From positions 1,922,001 to 1,986,000 of the forward strand of contig CAVUKN010000007.1 of assembly GCA_963742105.1 (NCBI GenBank): a stretch of 64,000 bases of DNA, in the 5' to 3' direction. Shown here piece after piece: positions 7,319 through 15,964 of the stretch. Positions within the stretch are counted from its first letter, which is position 1; each line of letters opens with the position of its first letter. The stretch is from Gp6-AA40 sp963742105 (GTDB lineage Bacteria > Acidobacteriota > Vicinamibacteria > Vicinamibacterales > UBA2999). The notes under the pieces were generated by a model. That model was not told where the DNA came from. It did not search any database and was given only the letters and a program-made list of their open reading frames with translations. The position numbers and the translations under genes are program-made.

Positions 7319-9130
7319 CTAGTGCCGGAGCTGTGTCTCCGTGTTGCCTTCTTCGTAGACGGCGCAATCCCTGCGTTCCGCAACGATGCCGTCACCGTTT
7401 CCAGCCCGGAGGATGCGGGTCGGCATCACCCAGGGCTCGACGAAATACTCCGGATCTTCGATCGTCATGTCGTAACGGATTTCATTGCCGACACGCGTGA
7501 GTCGTTCGACGATGTGCATGTCGGCGGAATGCAACAAGCCTCCACGTCCCAGCCATGTCTCATCGCTGAATGACGTGGAGTCGATGACGAGCGTATCGCC
7601 TTCCCATTTGCCGATGCTGTACCCGTAGAAGGTTGAGATGAGCGCCGTCTGCGCATTACGGGCGCGATCGTCCGTGGGGATGTCGCGAAATTCATTGTTG
7701 CCGCCACCGTAATCGGCGTTCTCTCCATAGAAGAAGACGATGTCCTTGTCGTTTTGGATAATCCGTCTGGGGGTGCCGTGCCGTGGGAGACCCAGCGGCT
7801 TGCACGTCATCACAGGATCGTACTTATTCGTCCACTGGTCGAGCTCCTGAATCTTGTCCCAGTATTCGGGTTTGTAAACTGGACGACCCAGAATGCCGAA
7901 CCGCGAGGGCGAGAGCCACTCGTAATCCACCCAGAAGTTGTCCTGAGGAGTTTTGCAGCGCTCGCCCTGCGTCGGACCACATCGACGATTACCACCACCG
8001 GTAATTGGATTGAAGCTACCCCCCCAGGCTCCTGAGAGGTCCGGCTTTCCGTCGGCGCGGCGTGGCGTGACGGCGGCAGCCTGCGTCGCCGGCGCTGCGG
8101 GTGCTGATGGCAGCGTCCACTTGGGCGGCTGATTCGTCGGCGTGATCGCCGCCTTGACGCTGGCCGCCACCGGCATCACGACGTACATCTGCCCCGTTTC
8201 CGTCAGCGTCGTCGTGATGTCGCGGACGACGGTGCCGTTCCGCTTTTCCGTCATCTTGCCGGCGTACAACGCCTCGGCCGGATTGAGCGGATTGTTCCAG
8301 TCTTTGTAGTCGCTGTAGGAGAACTCGTAGGTGGTCGCGCCGTTTTTCACCACGACGCTCTCGGGCATGAACTTGGCGTCGAGTGTGGTGGTCGCGGTGG
8401 CTGTGGGGACGCCAGGGATCGGATACGTCAACACCGGCTTATTGCCGGCCCACGCGACCGTCGTTTTCCCAATCGTCATCACGTCGGCGGCCAGCAGCTG
8501 CGGTCTGGGCGTCATGGGCGGTGCGTCCGGCGATGTCCCGGCGAATGCCGCCTTGAACGCACCCTGCGGGCCTGACCACAGGCGAATCATCCGCTCCTCG
8601 ACGGTTGCCGGCATCGGCGTGGCTTTGCCTTTTCCCGAAACGAGCTCGGCCCCTTGAATGTCTTCATTCCAGGCGTATGCGCCACTGATGACTTCGATGG
8701 TGGAACAACTCTGCCCGCTGGGTCGGGTGCCGGTGATCCGGATCCGCTCACCCGACGTCTGATAGCTGATGTCGCTGCGGTACATCGTCACATTGCAGGG
8801 CTGCCCGCCCACCTGCATCGTGCCCTTGCCCTGATAGTCGAGCGACATGAGGACGTCATACTCCTCACTGCTCCGCAGCATGCCCGTGTACCAACCCCAG
8901 TTGAACAGCACGGCCTTCAGGTCCTTCGCGCCGGCCGCTGGCGTGTACTGCTGCGCCGCGCCGCGTCCCCGACCGCCCTGCCTTTGGCCCTGGCCGTCCG
9001 GAGCCGGAGCCCCTGCCGCCGGTCCGGCGCCAGCACCGCGCGCCTGCGCACCCGCAATGGACGGCACCCCGATGGTCAGTGCGGCCGCGAATGCGACGCT
9101 TGTCCACATGAGATTTCGTCGGAAGTTCAT
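7319..9130 (-). CDS. Large secreted protein with EGDT-type C-terminal domain
   Basis: A 603-aa protein with a signal peptide (MNFRRNLMWTSVAFAAALTI..., AGA cleavage near residue 29), then a Gly/Ala/Pro/Gln-rich linker. A middle domain of about 280 residues has no family I can name. The C-terminal domain begins DGKPDLSGAWGG and contains PRRIIQNDKDIVFFYGENA, KWEGDTLVIDSTSF, LHSADMHIVERLTRV and MTIEDPEYFVEPW. The same C-terminal motifs occur in the broken genes at 36068 and 37765, so this is one expanded secreted family. GGAG precedes the ATG at 9130, and ATG at 9136 is also possible. The function is unknown. Confidence 0.75.
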   Translation of the reverse strand: MNFRRNLMWTSVAFAAALTIGVPSIAGAQARGAGAGPAAGAPAPDGQGQRQGGRGRGAAQQYTPAAGAKDLKAVLFNWGWYTGMLRSSEEYDVLMSLDYQGKGTMQVGGQPCNVTMYRSDISYQTSGERIRITGTRPSGQSCSTIEVISGAYAWNEDIQGAELVSGKGKATPMPATVEERMIRLWSGPQGAFKAAFAGTSPDAPPMTPRPQLLAADVMTIGKTTVAWAGNKPVLTYPIPGVPTATATTTLDAKFMPESVVVKNGATTYEFSYSDYKDWNNPLNPAEALYAGKMTEKRNGTVVRDITTTLTETGQMYVVMPVAASVKAAITPTNQPPKWTLPSAPAAPATQAAAVTPRRADGKPDLSGAWGGSFNPITGGGNRRCGPTQGERCKTPQDNFWVDYEWLSPSRFGILGRPVYKPEYWDKIQELDQWTNKYDPVMTCKPLGLPRHGTPRRIIQNDKDIVFFYGENADYGGGNNEFRDIPTDDRARNAQTALISTFYGYSIGKWEGDTLVIDSTSFSDETWLGRGGLLHSADMHIVERLTRVGNEIRYDMTIEDPEYFVEPWVMPTRILRAGNGDGIVAERRDCAVYEEGNTETQLRH

Positions 9131-9477
9131 GAGCATCTCCGTATGTCGTCCAGTCGGTGGCTGCCCCGGTGGAAATCGAGATGGTTCGTCCGCCTGGCTG
9201 GTGCCGACGCCTCTCTGGGCCAGAGGATATCCGAAGTTGGAAACTTGCGGACGGTTGGCCGCGTTCGCCAACCAGGACACCTTTGCGTCGGTTGCGACCC
9301 TCATCCAGTCGTCTCAGGCCGCCGCAAGCGATTAGTGCCCGCATCCCCCCAGCTCCGCCGTCGGCCAGGACAGCTGTGCCAGGACACTGGCCACGGTTTT
9401 CCTCCGGCCATACGGACTCTCACTGTCGCGCGTGGCCACGGAGCACCATAGTCACGGCCACAGCGCGAGCGACCATC
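9131..9477. other. Non-coding stretch upstream of the secreted protein gene
   Basis: About 350 bases between the start codon at 9130 and the tandem repeat tract. Frames here have no recognisable domain and read as antisense shadows. It must hold the promoters of the divergent genes, but I could not pick out convincing elements. Confidence 0.4.
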
Positions 9478-9582
9478 AGCTACCCGCCAGCGGCCACCAG
9501 CTAATGGCTACCAGCCACCAGCCCCGTCTGCCAGCCACCGGCTACCAGCCACCGGCTACCGGCTACCGGCTAGGGGCTACCT
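9478..9582. repeat. Imperfect tandem repeats of CCACCGGCTACCGGCTA-type units
   Basis: A tract of about 105 bases built from variants of CAGCCACC, GGCTACC and CAGCTA, just upstream of the Tat-exported TPP enzyme gene at 9623. A shorter tract with the same flavour (GGCACCGGC, GGCTGCCGGCT) occurs at 37703-37751, also between genes. It is non-coding. It may have arisen by replication slippage and could affect expression of the downstream gene. Confidence 0.7.
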
Positions 9583-9622
9583 GGTTGCGCCGGCGCATTG
9601 GGTTGGTTAGTCTGGGCGCCCG

Positions 9623-11557
9623 ATGACACACCCGTCGCGCTTCTCCTATCGACGCCGCGAGTTCATGCGCCGCGCGGCGGCGGTCAGCGCGGCGGTGGCC
9701 GCACCGGCCGGCGCGAGCGCGCAGTCCACGACTCCCGCGCCGCCCGCGTCTGCGTCTGAACCGTCCGCGGCGGAACCGGAACTGCTGACTGGCGGCCGTG
9801 CCGGCTCCGATTTCATGGTGGACGCGATCAAGACCCTCGGCTTCGAGTACGTCTGCGCCAACCCGGGCTCCAGCTTCCGCGGCCTCCACGAGTCGGTGAT
9901 CAACTACGGCGGTAACGACAAGCCCGAGCTGATCACCTGCATGCACGAAGAGTCGGCCGTGGCGATGGCGCACGGCTACTTCAAGATCGAGGGAAAGCCG
10001 CTGGCGGTGATGGCGCACGGGACGGTCGGACTGCAGCATGCGTCGATGGCTCTCTACAATGCGTGGTGCGATCGCGTCCCGGTTTATCTGCTGCTGGGCA
10101 ACACGCTCGACGCGACCCTGCGGGCACCGGGGGTGGAGTGGGTGCACAGCGTCCAGGACGCGGCAGCCATGGTCCGCGACTATACGAAGTGGGATGACAC
10201 GCCCATGTCGCTGGCCCACTTCAGTGAATCGGCGGTGCGCGCCTACAAGATCGCGATGACACCGCCGTACAGACCCGTGGTGATCGTCGTCGACAGCGAG
10301 CTCCAGGAGCGCCCCATCGGCGAGCATCAGGGCGCGTTGCGGGTGCCGCAGCTGACGCTCGCCACGCCGCCACATGCGGATTCGAGCGCCGTTGCGGAAG
10401 CGGCACAGCTTCTCGTGACCGCCGATTATCCACTCCTGATCGCGGATCGGCTCGCCCGCACGCCAGCGGGGCTGGCGCGAATGATCGAGCTCGCCGAGCT
10501 GCTGCAGGCCGCGGTGATCAGCACGCAGCCGAACTCCCTGCCGCCGATTGCCGCCGGCCGCATGAATTTCCCCAATCGCCACCCGCTCAACCAGACGCTG
10601 CGGTCCGTTGCCGCGATTGCCGAGGCCGATGTGATCGCCGGCCTCGAAATCGCCAACTTCTACGGGGCGACGCACATCTTCCGCGATCAACTCGAACGCA
10701 CGTCACAGCCGGCGACGAAGGCCGGAGTGAAACTGATCACGATCACGGCCGGGGACCTGATCGTCAAGGCCAACTATCAGGACTTCCAGCGCTACGCGGA
10801 AACGGATTTGGCCATGGCCGCGGACGGTGAAGCGACGCTGCCGGCATTGATCGACGCGGTGCGGCGGCTGATCACGCCGGAGCGCCGGCGCGCCTTCGAT
10901 GCACGCGGCGAGAAGCTGGCTGACGCGAGCCGGACCGCACTGGCGCGCGCGCGCACCGATGCCGCCTACGCCTGGGACGCCTCGCCGATCAGCACCGCGC
11001 GCGTCGCCGCGGAACTGTGGCAACAGATCCGCGGCGAAGACTGGTCGCTGGTCAACGGCAACTTGAGCGGCTGGCCGCTGCGGCTGTGGAACTTTGACAA
11101 GCATCATCAGTACATCGGCGTGTCCGGCGGATCCGGCATCGGCTACGGCATGCCGGCGTCGATCGGTGCGGCGCTCGCCAACCGGAAACACGGCCGCCTC
11201 TCGGTGAATATCCAGAATGACGGCGACTTGATGTACGCGCCCGGCGTGCTCTGGACGGCGGCGCACCACCAGATTCCGATCCTCACCGTCGTCCACAACA
11301 ATCGCAGCTACCACGAAGAAACGATGCACCTGCAGCGGATGGCGAATCGCCGCAATCGTGGCGTCGATCGCGCGCACATCGGCAACGAGATCGACAACCC
11401 GGCGATCGAGTACGCGAAGCTTGCGCAGGCAATGGGGTGGTACGCCGAGGGGCCCGTCGCTGATCCGGATGCCCTGGGCGCGGCGCTCGCCCGCGCGATT
11501 GCGGCGGTCAAGCGCGGCCAGCCGGCGCTTGTCGACGTGGTCACTCAGCCGCGATGA
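9623..11557 (+). CDS. Tat-signal thiamine pyrophosphate-dependent enzyme
   Basis: A 644-aa protein of the acetolactate synthase / benzoylformate decarboxylase superfamily. The N-terminal PYR domain has MHEESAVAMAHGY around residues 107-119, including the catalytic Glu. The C-terminal PP domain has NDGD at 532-535 and paired Asn at 559-560, the usual TPP/Mg motif except that the first Gly of GDG is Asn. The N-terminus reads SYRRREFMRRAAAVSAAVAAPAGASAQ, a twin-arginine-like signal with an Ala-rich stretch, which implies export of the folded enzyme. The substrate cannot be told from sequence. The stop region overlaps the start of a secreted cytochrome c gene, suggesting a shared periplasmic oxidative pathway. 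Confidence 0.85.
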   Translation: MTHPSRFSYRRREFMRRAAAVSAAVAAPAGASAQSTTPAPPASASEPSAAEPELLTGGRAGSDFMVDAIKTLGFEYVCANPGSSFRGLHESVINYGGNDKPELITCMHEESAVAMAHGYFKIEGKPLAVMAHGTVGLQHASMALYNAWCDRVPVYLLLGNTLDATLRAPGVEWVHSVQDAAAMVRDYTKWDDTPMSLAHFSESAVRAYKIAMTPPYRPVVIVVDSELQERPIGEHQGALRVPQLTLATPPHADSSAVAEAAQLLVTADYPLLIADRLARTPAGLARMIELAELLQAAVISTQPNSLPPIAAGRMNFPNRHPLNQTLRSVAAIAEADVIAGLEIANFYGATHIFRDQLERTSQPATKAGVKLITITAGDLIVKANYQDFQRYAETDLAMAADGEATLPALIDAVRRLITPERRRAFDARGEKLADASRTALARARTDAAYAWDASPISTARVAAELWQQIRGEDWSLVNGNLSGWPLRLWNFDKHHQYIGVSGGSGIGYGMPASIGAALANRKHGRLSVNIQNDGDLMYAPGVLWTAAHHQIPILTVVHNNRSYHEETMHLQRMANRRNRGVDRAHIGNEIDNPAIEYAKLAQAMGWYAEGPVADPDALGAALARAIAAVKRGQPALVDVVTQPR

Positions 11558-11940
11558 TGAAGCCGCTGATCGTCTTCGGTGTCGTGGCCCTGATCAGCAG
11601 CGTGCTGGCGGCGCAGTCGCCGGTACAACCGCCACGCGGCAACAGCGAGAAGGGACGGACGGGGTTCCTGAGAGTCGGGTGCGCGCAGTGCCACGGTCGT
11701 GAAGCCCAGGGTTCGCCGACGAGCGGACCACGTCTCGGGCCGAACGGGCTTCCCTACCCGGCGTTTGCGCGCTACGTCCGGGCGCCCCGCCTGCAGATGC
11801 CGCCGTACACTGAGCAGATCCTGTCCGACGCCGAGCTCGCCGATCTCTACGCCTTCGTCCAGTCGCGACCGAAGCCCGCGACGCCGGCCGCGCTGCAGTC
11901 CAACGAGAGTTCGCCAGCTCCTCGCGCTCCCTCGAAATAA
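11554..11940 (+). CDS. Secreted c-type cytochrome
   Basis: A 128-aa protein with a signal peptide (KPLIVFGVVALISSVLAAQ) and one haem-binding motif CAQCH at residues 43-47. The probable axial Met82 lies in LQMPPYT, followed by LSDAELADLYAFVQS, the classical C-terminal helix of class I cytochromes c. The ATG overlaps the TPP-enzyme stop (ATGATGA), so translation is coupled. It would act as a periplasmic electron carrier, plausibly taking electrons from the exported TPP enzyme; that partnership is inferred from overlap only. Confidence 0.9.
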   Translation: MMKPLIVFGVVALISSVLAAQSPVQPPRGNSEKGRTGFLRVGCAQCHGREAQGSPTSGPRLGPNGLPYPAFARYVRAPRLQMPPYTEQILSDAELADLYAFVQSRPKPATPAALQSNESSPAPRAPSK

Positions 11941-12095
11941 TTGCCGCATGCCGCCGTTCCGTCGATCGATGGCCTTGCGGCCGGTCGACGAGATCCCACA
12001 GCTGCGGGTGAGCGTGCGAACCTCGCTGTCAACAGGATGCGCGCCTCGCGGTGCCGCGACCCCAGGGATGTGTGGAGACGTGCGATGATTCCCCG

Positions 12096-12767
12096 GTGCC
12101 CCGAAAGAACTCTGCGCAGGCGTCGTCGCGGCAGCCCGCGTTCGAACTCGACTCCTTCCTCCAGACAGCCGGCCCGGCGCGCGCGATTCGACGTTATCGT
12201 CGCGGGCAGCTCATTTTCTCGCAAGGCGCGGTCGCAACTGAGGTCTTCTTCGTCCAGGAGGGGCGCATCAAGCTGTCCGTCGTCTCGCGAACCGGCAAGG
12301 AAGCGGTCGTGGCGATACTGAGTCCGGGCGACTTTCTCGGCGAGGGCTGTCTGGCCGGGCAGCCGCGGCGCATGTCCACCGCATCGGCGCTGACCGCCGC
12401 GTCGCTGCTGGCGATCGAAAAGACGGAGATGCTGGATCGCCTGCATGAGCAGCCGGAATTCGGCGAGCGCTTCCTGGCCCATATGCTGGCGCGAAACATC
12501 CGGATCGAAGAGGACCTCGTCGATCAGCTGTTCAACTCCAGCGAGAAGCGCCTGGCGCGCGCGCTGCTCCTGCTCGCCCGCTACGGCAAGGGGGGCGACA
12601 CGCGGCCCATCCCGCGGCTATCGCAGGAGACGCTGGCGGAGATCGTCGGCACGACCCGGTCGCGCATCAACTTCTTCATGAACAAGTTTCGCGACCTGGG
12701 GCTGATTGAGTACAACGGCGACATCAAGGTGAACAGCGCGCTGGTGACGGTCATCCTGCACGACTGA
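12096..12767 (+). CDS. Crp/Fnr family transcriptional regulator
   Basis: A 223-aa protein: cyclic-nucleotide-binding-like beta-barrel at about 25-140 (RRGQLIFSQGAVATEVFFVQ, GDFLGEGCLAGQ), dimerisation helix, and an HTH of the Crp type at about 155-215 (LSQETLAEIVGTTRSRINFFMNKF). No Cys cluster is present, so it is not a classic oxygen-sensing Fnr. GTG at 12096 is chosen as the start, and GTG at 12051 would add 15 residues. A typical Crp box occurs at 31749 in this window, but the link is not proven. Confidence 0.9.
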   Translation: MPRKNSAQASSRQPAFELDSFLQTAGPARAIRRYRRGQLIFSQGAVATEVFFVQEGRIKLSVVSRTGKEAVVAILSPGDFLGEGCLAGQPRRMSTASALTAASLLAIEKTEMLDRLHEQPEFGERFLAHMLARNIRIEEDLVDQLFNSSEKRLARALLLLARYGKGGDTRPIPRLSQETLAEIVGTTRSRINFFMNKFRDLGLIEYNGDIKVNSALVTVILHD

Positions 12768-12977
12768 CCGTCGCGCACCTGGCAATTGCGAACGGCAACC
12801 AGCACGCGTGACCGTCGCCGGTCGGACGTGTTATGCTGTCCGCAGTTTTCTGACAGTTGCGCTTCCGCGCCTTTCGCATCAGATCCGAGTTTCTCGCCTC
12901 TCCTGCGTCTCGTCGCCGGGCATCCCGCTCGAGCCTGCCATCAGATTCACGCATCCACCGAGATGCAGGAGTAGTTC

Positions 12978-13292
12978 ATGAGCACCAAGCTGTACGTTGG
13001 CAACCTGCCGTACGAAACCACCGAGACTGATCTGCAGGCGCTGTTCGAAGGCGCCGGCGAGGTCAGCACCATCAGCATCGTTCGCGATCGCGCCACGGGT
13101 CAGGCTCGCGGCTTCGCGTTCGTCGAGATGAACGACGCGGACGGGGCCCGCAAGGCGATCAGCGAACTGGACAAGTATCAGTTCGGCGGCCGCAGCCTCA
13201 CCGTCAACGAAGCCAAGCCGATGACGCCGCGCGGCAATGGTGGCGACGGCGGGTTCGGCGGCGGCCGTCAGCGGCGCGACTCCCGCTGGTAG
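12978..13292 (+). CDS. RNA-binding protein with one RRM domain
   Basis: A 104-aa protein with a single RNA recognition motif: RNP2 LYVGNL at residues 5-10 and RNP1 RGFAFVEM at about 44-51. A Gly-rich tail (GNGGDGGFGGGRQRRD) follows. This is the common bacterial glycine-rich RRM type often induced by cold or stress. AGGAG lies about 8 bases before the ATG, and the preceding ~200 bases are non-coding and could form a long regulatory leader. A strong hairpin follows the stop. Confidence 0.95.
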   Translation: MSTKLYVGNLPYETTETDLQALFEGAGEVSTISIVRDRATGQARGFAFVEMNDADGARKAISELDKYQFGGRSLTVNEAKPMTPRGNGGDGGFGGGRQRRDSRW

Positions 13293-13316
13293 GACGCGCG
13301 TCCAGTCCGACCGACC

Positions 13317-13565
13317 TCAGAGCCCGGATCCCCGATCCGGGCTCGCCTTCCCCACCGCGGCGCGATTCCGCGTCGAACCCTCATCCTGAACCCCGGCGAC
13401 GCCACTCCCTGCCTCGAGTTCGTGCAGACGCTCGACAGCGAGCGCACGAAGCGCCGCGGCATCGCGAGCGATGACCGTCTCGTCCGCGCGTTCGAGATGC
13501 GGCACGCGCCGGTCCAGGGCGGCAATCAGGTCCTGGAGCTCGCGCGCCAGCTCGCGCGGTGTCAT
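13317..13565 (-). CDS. Small protein of unknown function, coupled to a zinc-ribbon gene
   Basis: An 82-aa protein beginning MTPRELARELQDLIAALDRRVPHLE, largely helical and charged in its first 50 residues. Its ATG overlaps the stop of the zinc-ribbon gene (ATGA), which supports it as real. The last ~11 codons overlap the terminator hairpin of the convergent RRM gene, so the C-terminus may be dispensable. No family recognised. Confidence 0.6.
   Translation of the reverse strand: MTPRELARELQDLIAALDRRVPHLERADETVIARDAAALRALAVERLHELEAGSGVAGVQDEGSTRNRAAVGKASPDRGSGL
13320..13344. terminator. Perfect 11-bp hairpin after the RRM gene
   Basis: The arms GAGCCCGGATC and GATCCGGGCTC are separated by CCC. 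It lies 28 bases after the RRM stop and ends in a pyrimidine-rich stretch. It also overlaps the last codons of the convergent small gene that ends at 13317. Confidence 0.75.
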
Positions 13566-13774
13566 CGCCACGAACTCGCCCGGCGGGGACGGCTGTCCCG
13601 TCGGGAGACATTCCACACCTCGCCGCACTTCTCACAGCGCCAGTAGGTATCGACGTCAGGGCTCTTGGCCGTCGTGGTGAGCGCTGGGGAGCCGCAGGCG
13701 GGACAGCTCGAGGGCGTCGCCGTTACGCTCGATGGCGGCCCGGCGCCGATGTCGCGTCGTGAATCAAACGCCAT
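13562..13774 (-). CDS. Small zinc-ribbon protein
   Basis: A 70-aa protein with two Cys pairs: CPACGSPAL and WRCEKCGEVWNV, spaced as in a zinc ribbon. A paralogue with CPLCQ and WNCVGCGQTW lies at 19908-20108. Such proteins bind one zinc ion and are probably nucleic-acid or protein adaptors. It overlaps the gene before it by 11 bases and the gene after it by 4, forming a compact three-gene unit. Confidence 0.7.
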   Translation of the reverse strand: MAFDSRRDIGAGPPSSVTATPSSCPACGSPALTTTAKSPDVDTYWRCEKCGEVWNVSRRDSRPRRASSWR

Positions 13775-13952
13775 CAGCCTCTCCCGTGATCTGCCGCACC
13801 ACTTTTCCTGCGGCCACCTCCCGTTGCGCGGTCACGGTGATCTTGTCGGCGCAGTCGACGCGAGGCACGCAGCCGCGGGCCAGCTGCCCGGCGCGGAGAG
13901 CAGCCAAGACCGCGAACTCGAACATGGCGAAATCAGGCGGACGCTGCACCAT
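13764..13952 (-). CDS. Small protein of unknown function, first gene of the zinc-ribbon unit
   Basis: A 62-aa protein (MVQRPPDFAMFEFAVLAALRAGQ at the start is split here by the family-like core FAVLAALRAGQLARG). AAAGGA stands 8-9 bases before the ATG and the 3' end overlaps the zinc-ribbon start, which argues for a real gene. Two Cys residues occur, but no motif I can name. Confidence 0.5.
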   Translation of the reverse strand: MVQRPPDFAMFEFAVLAALRAGQLARGCVPRVDCADKITVTAQREVAAGKVVRQITGEADGV

Positions 13953-13991
13953 CGCGGGGCATCCTTTCAGGATTCAACGGGTGATCGCTGC

Positions 13992-14186
13992 TCAGCGAAT
14001 GACGAGAGCGTAAAGCAGGGCGGCGGCGACGAGGACGATCGGCACGACGATGGCCATGCGACGCCGCACGGCGCGGTCGTGCGCCGCACCCTTCACCTGC
14101 CATGCGTGCCACCGCTCGTCGGCGGTGGAGGAAGGCGTCAACGTGACGGCAGCCGCCGGCGCACGGGAAGATGGATCTGTTGCCAC
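13992..14186 (-). CDS. Small single-pass membrane protein
   Basis: A 64-aa protein with a soluble N-terminal part (ADERWHAWQVKGAAHDRAVRRRM) and a C-terminal membrane helix (IVVPIVLVAAALLYALVI). The basic residues before the helix predict a cytoplasmic N-terminus. GTG at 14186 has GAGGG 5 bases upstream and is preferred; GTG at 14198 is possible. The WxAWQxKGxAHDxAVRRR pattern marks a recognisable small family of unknown function. Confidence 0.6.
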   Translation of the reverse strand: MATDPSSRAPAAAVTLTPSSTADERWHAWQVKGAAHDRAVRRRMAIVVPIVLVAAALLYALVIR

Positions 14187-14289
14187 GGCAACCCTCACAG
14201 CAAAGGCTTTGGTGAGGGCTGGGCCGGGAATGGCCGAGGGCTCAGAAAAGCAGGATGCGTCAGTATACGCGATCCCTCGAATGCTGACG

Positions 14290-15024
14290 TCACAGTCCGA
14301 GTCGCGCGTAGTGGTCGCGAATGACCTCGTGGCATTCACACGCGGCGGCTTCCAGCCGTTTTCGGTGCAGGATGCGGATGCGTCCGTAGCGGGTCGAAAT
14401 CAACCCGTCGCGCTGGAGAGCGCGCAGCACCACGGTGACGGTGGGACGATGCACACCGAGCATGACCGCCAGGAATTCCTGTTTCAGCGCAAATTCGTCG
14501 TCGTCAACACGATCGTGTGTCTGCAGCAGCCGGCGACAGCATCGCTGCTGGACGTCGTGGAGGGCATTGCACGCCGCGCTCTGCATGATCTGCAGGAGGT
14601 TGGCCTGCGCGTAGGCACCGATCACGTCCCGGAACGGTCCCGGCGCGGCTGTTTCCTTGATGAAGCGCGCCACGGTCATCGTCAGCAGCGGACCGTTCGG
14701 CACCTGTTGGAAGGTGCGACCGGCGGCCGTACGGTCGCCGAAGAACGCACCGACGCCCAGCATCCCCTCGCGGCCAATCGTCGCGACTTCGACGAGCGCG
14801 CCGTCCCGCATCTGGTTGGTCACCGAGAACACGCCGCCGTTGGGAAAGTAGACCTCGGTGATGCGTGAGCCGTCGGCGTGGATCGTGTCTCCGGTCACGA
14901 CGCGCTTCAGTCGGAGATGCTCGACCACGCGCTCGTAATCACGTTTGGACAACAAGGCCAGCAGCCGATTCCGCATCGCCGAGCCGTCTGGCAGGTATCT
15001 CGTCGGTCCTCGCGGGGCGCGCAT
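14290..15024 (-). CDS. Crp/Fnr family transcriptional regulator
   Basis: A 244-aa protein: beta-barrel sensor domain (GDTIHADGSRITEVYFPNGGVFSVT, VATIGREGMLGVGAFFGD) and a C-terminal winged HTH (QEFLAVMLGVHRPTVTVVLRALQRDGLI). This subgroup resembles regulators that lack conserved cAMP-contacting residues, so the signal is unknown. GGAGAGG precedes the ATG at 15024. It is divergent from the response regulator at 15263, and a 238-base intergenic region holds both promoters. Confidence 0.88.
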   Translation of the reverse strand: MRAPRGPTRYLPDGSAMRNRLLALLSKRDYERVVEHLRLKRVVTGDTIHADGSRITEVYFPNGGVFSVTNQMRDGALVEVATIGREGMLGVGAFFGDRTAAGRTFQQVPNGPLLTMTVARFIKETAAPGPFRDVIGAYAQANLLQIMQSAACNALHDVQQRCCRRLLQTHDRVDDDEFALKQEFLAVMLGVHRPTVTVVLRALQRDGLISTRYGRIRILHRKRLEAAACECHEVIRDHYARLGL

Positions 15025-15262
15025 CGGCCTCTCCTCATGTCACCTGACACGCGGTCAGGAGCTTCGATGAGACTGGAGGCGCAGTCGCTGGCTGCGAGCA
15101 CAGCTCAGAAAAGCAGCAGGACCGTAAGCTATCACGGATACGCGATGATGCCGCCAAATGTACGCTAGACTACATTGCCGTCAGACTGGTGCCACGCCAC
15201 AAGGACGTCGCTCAGCCTCCGAGTTTCCGACAGCCAGCGTGCGGTCGCGCAGGAGCGTGAAG

Positions 15263-15964
15263 ATGTCGACGTCGTTGCCACTCGAACAGCTCGCGCGCAT
15301 TCGCGATAATCTCCGGTGCCTCGTCGGACGCGCGGGCAATCACGAGCTCGATCTCGTTGCCGCGACCCGGTCGGCCGACGCTGAAGTCGAGGAGGCCGTC
15401 GCCACTCAGAGGCGCCTTCTCGCACCGGGAGCGGAACGCTCACTCGACGAACTGCAGCGGGTGTTCGCCGCCTACGTCAGCCGAGCCACCGCGCGCACCG
15501 AGAGCACGCGCCGGGCGTGTGTCACCGCGCATGAGCAGCACGTCGCCGCCCAGCGGCTGCTGAGCGACCTTGACGGCGATGCACCGGCAGCATCGGGCGA
15601 CGCGAATGGCAGCGTCGCAGTGCTGGTGGTCGACGACGCCGACGACGTACGCGAAATGGTTTCGCTCCTGCTGAGCGACGCCGGCTTCGTCGTCAGAACT
15701 GCAACCAATGGTTTGGAGGGATTGATTGCCGCATTCGAGATGCAGCCGGCCGTCATCCTCATGGATATGATGATGCCCGTACTGAGCGGACTTGAAGCGA
15801 CGCGGTTGATCAAAGCCATGAAGGCCACTCGCGATGCGCGGGTGATTGCCTACACCGCGAACCCGATAGTGCCTGGCGTCCTGCTGGACCAGTTCTTCGC
15901 CGCCGTCCTGCCGAAGCCGTCGACACCACAAATGGTGATCGAGGCGGTGAAGGGCGCGGTGTGA
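15263..15964 (+). CDS. Response regulator receiver protein
   Basis: A 233-aa protein with a helical N-terminal ~115 residues of no known family, and a REC domain from about 120. It carries the acidic pair in VVDDADD, the phospho-acceptor Asp168 in ILMDMMMP, a Thr in IAYTANP and the Lys in LPKPS. There is no DNA-binding output domain. AGGAG lies 7 bases before the ATG. The stop overlaps the GTG of the radical SAM gene, so the two are coupled. Confidence 0.85.
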   Translation: MSTSLPLEQLARIRDNLRCLVGRAGNHELDLVAATRSADAEVEEAVATQRRLLAPGAERSLDELQRVFAAYVSRATARTESTRRACVTAHEQHVAAQRLLSDLDGDAPAASGDANGSVAVLVVDDADDVREMVSLLLSDAGFVVRTATNGLEGLIAAFEMQPAVILMDMMMPVLSGLEATRLIKAMKATRDARVIAYTANPIVPGVLLDQFFAAVLPKPSTPQMVIEAVKGAV

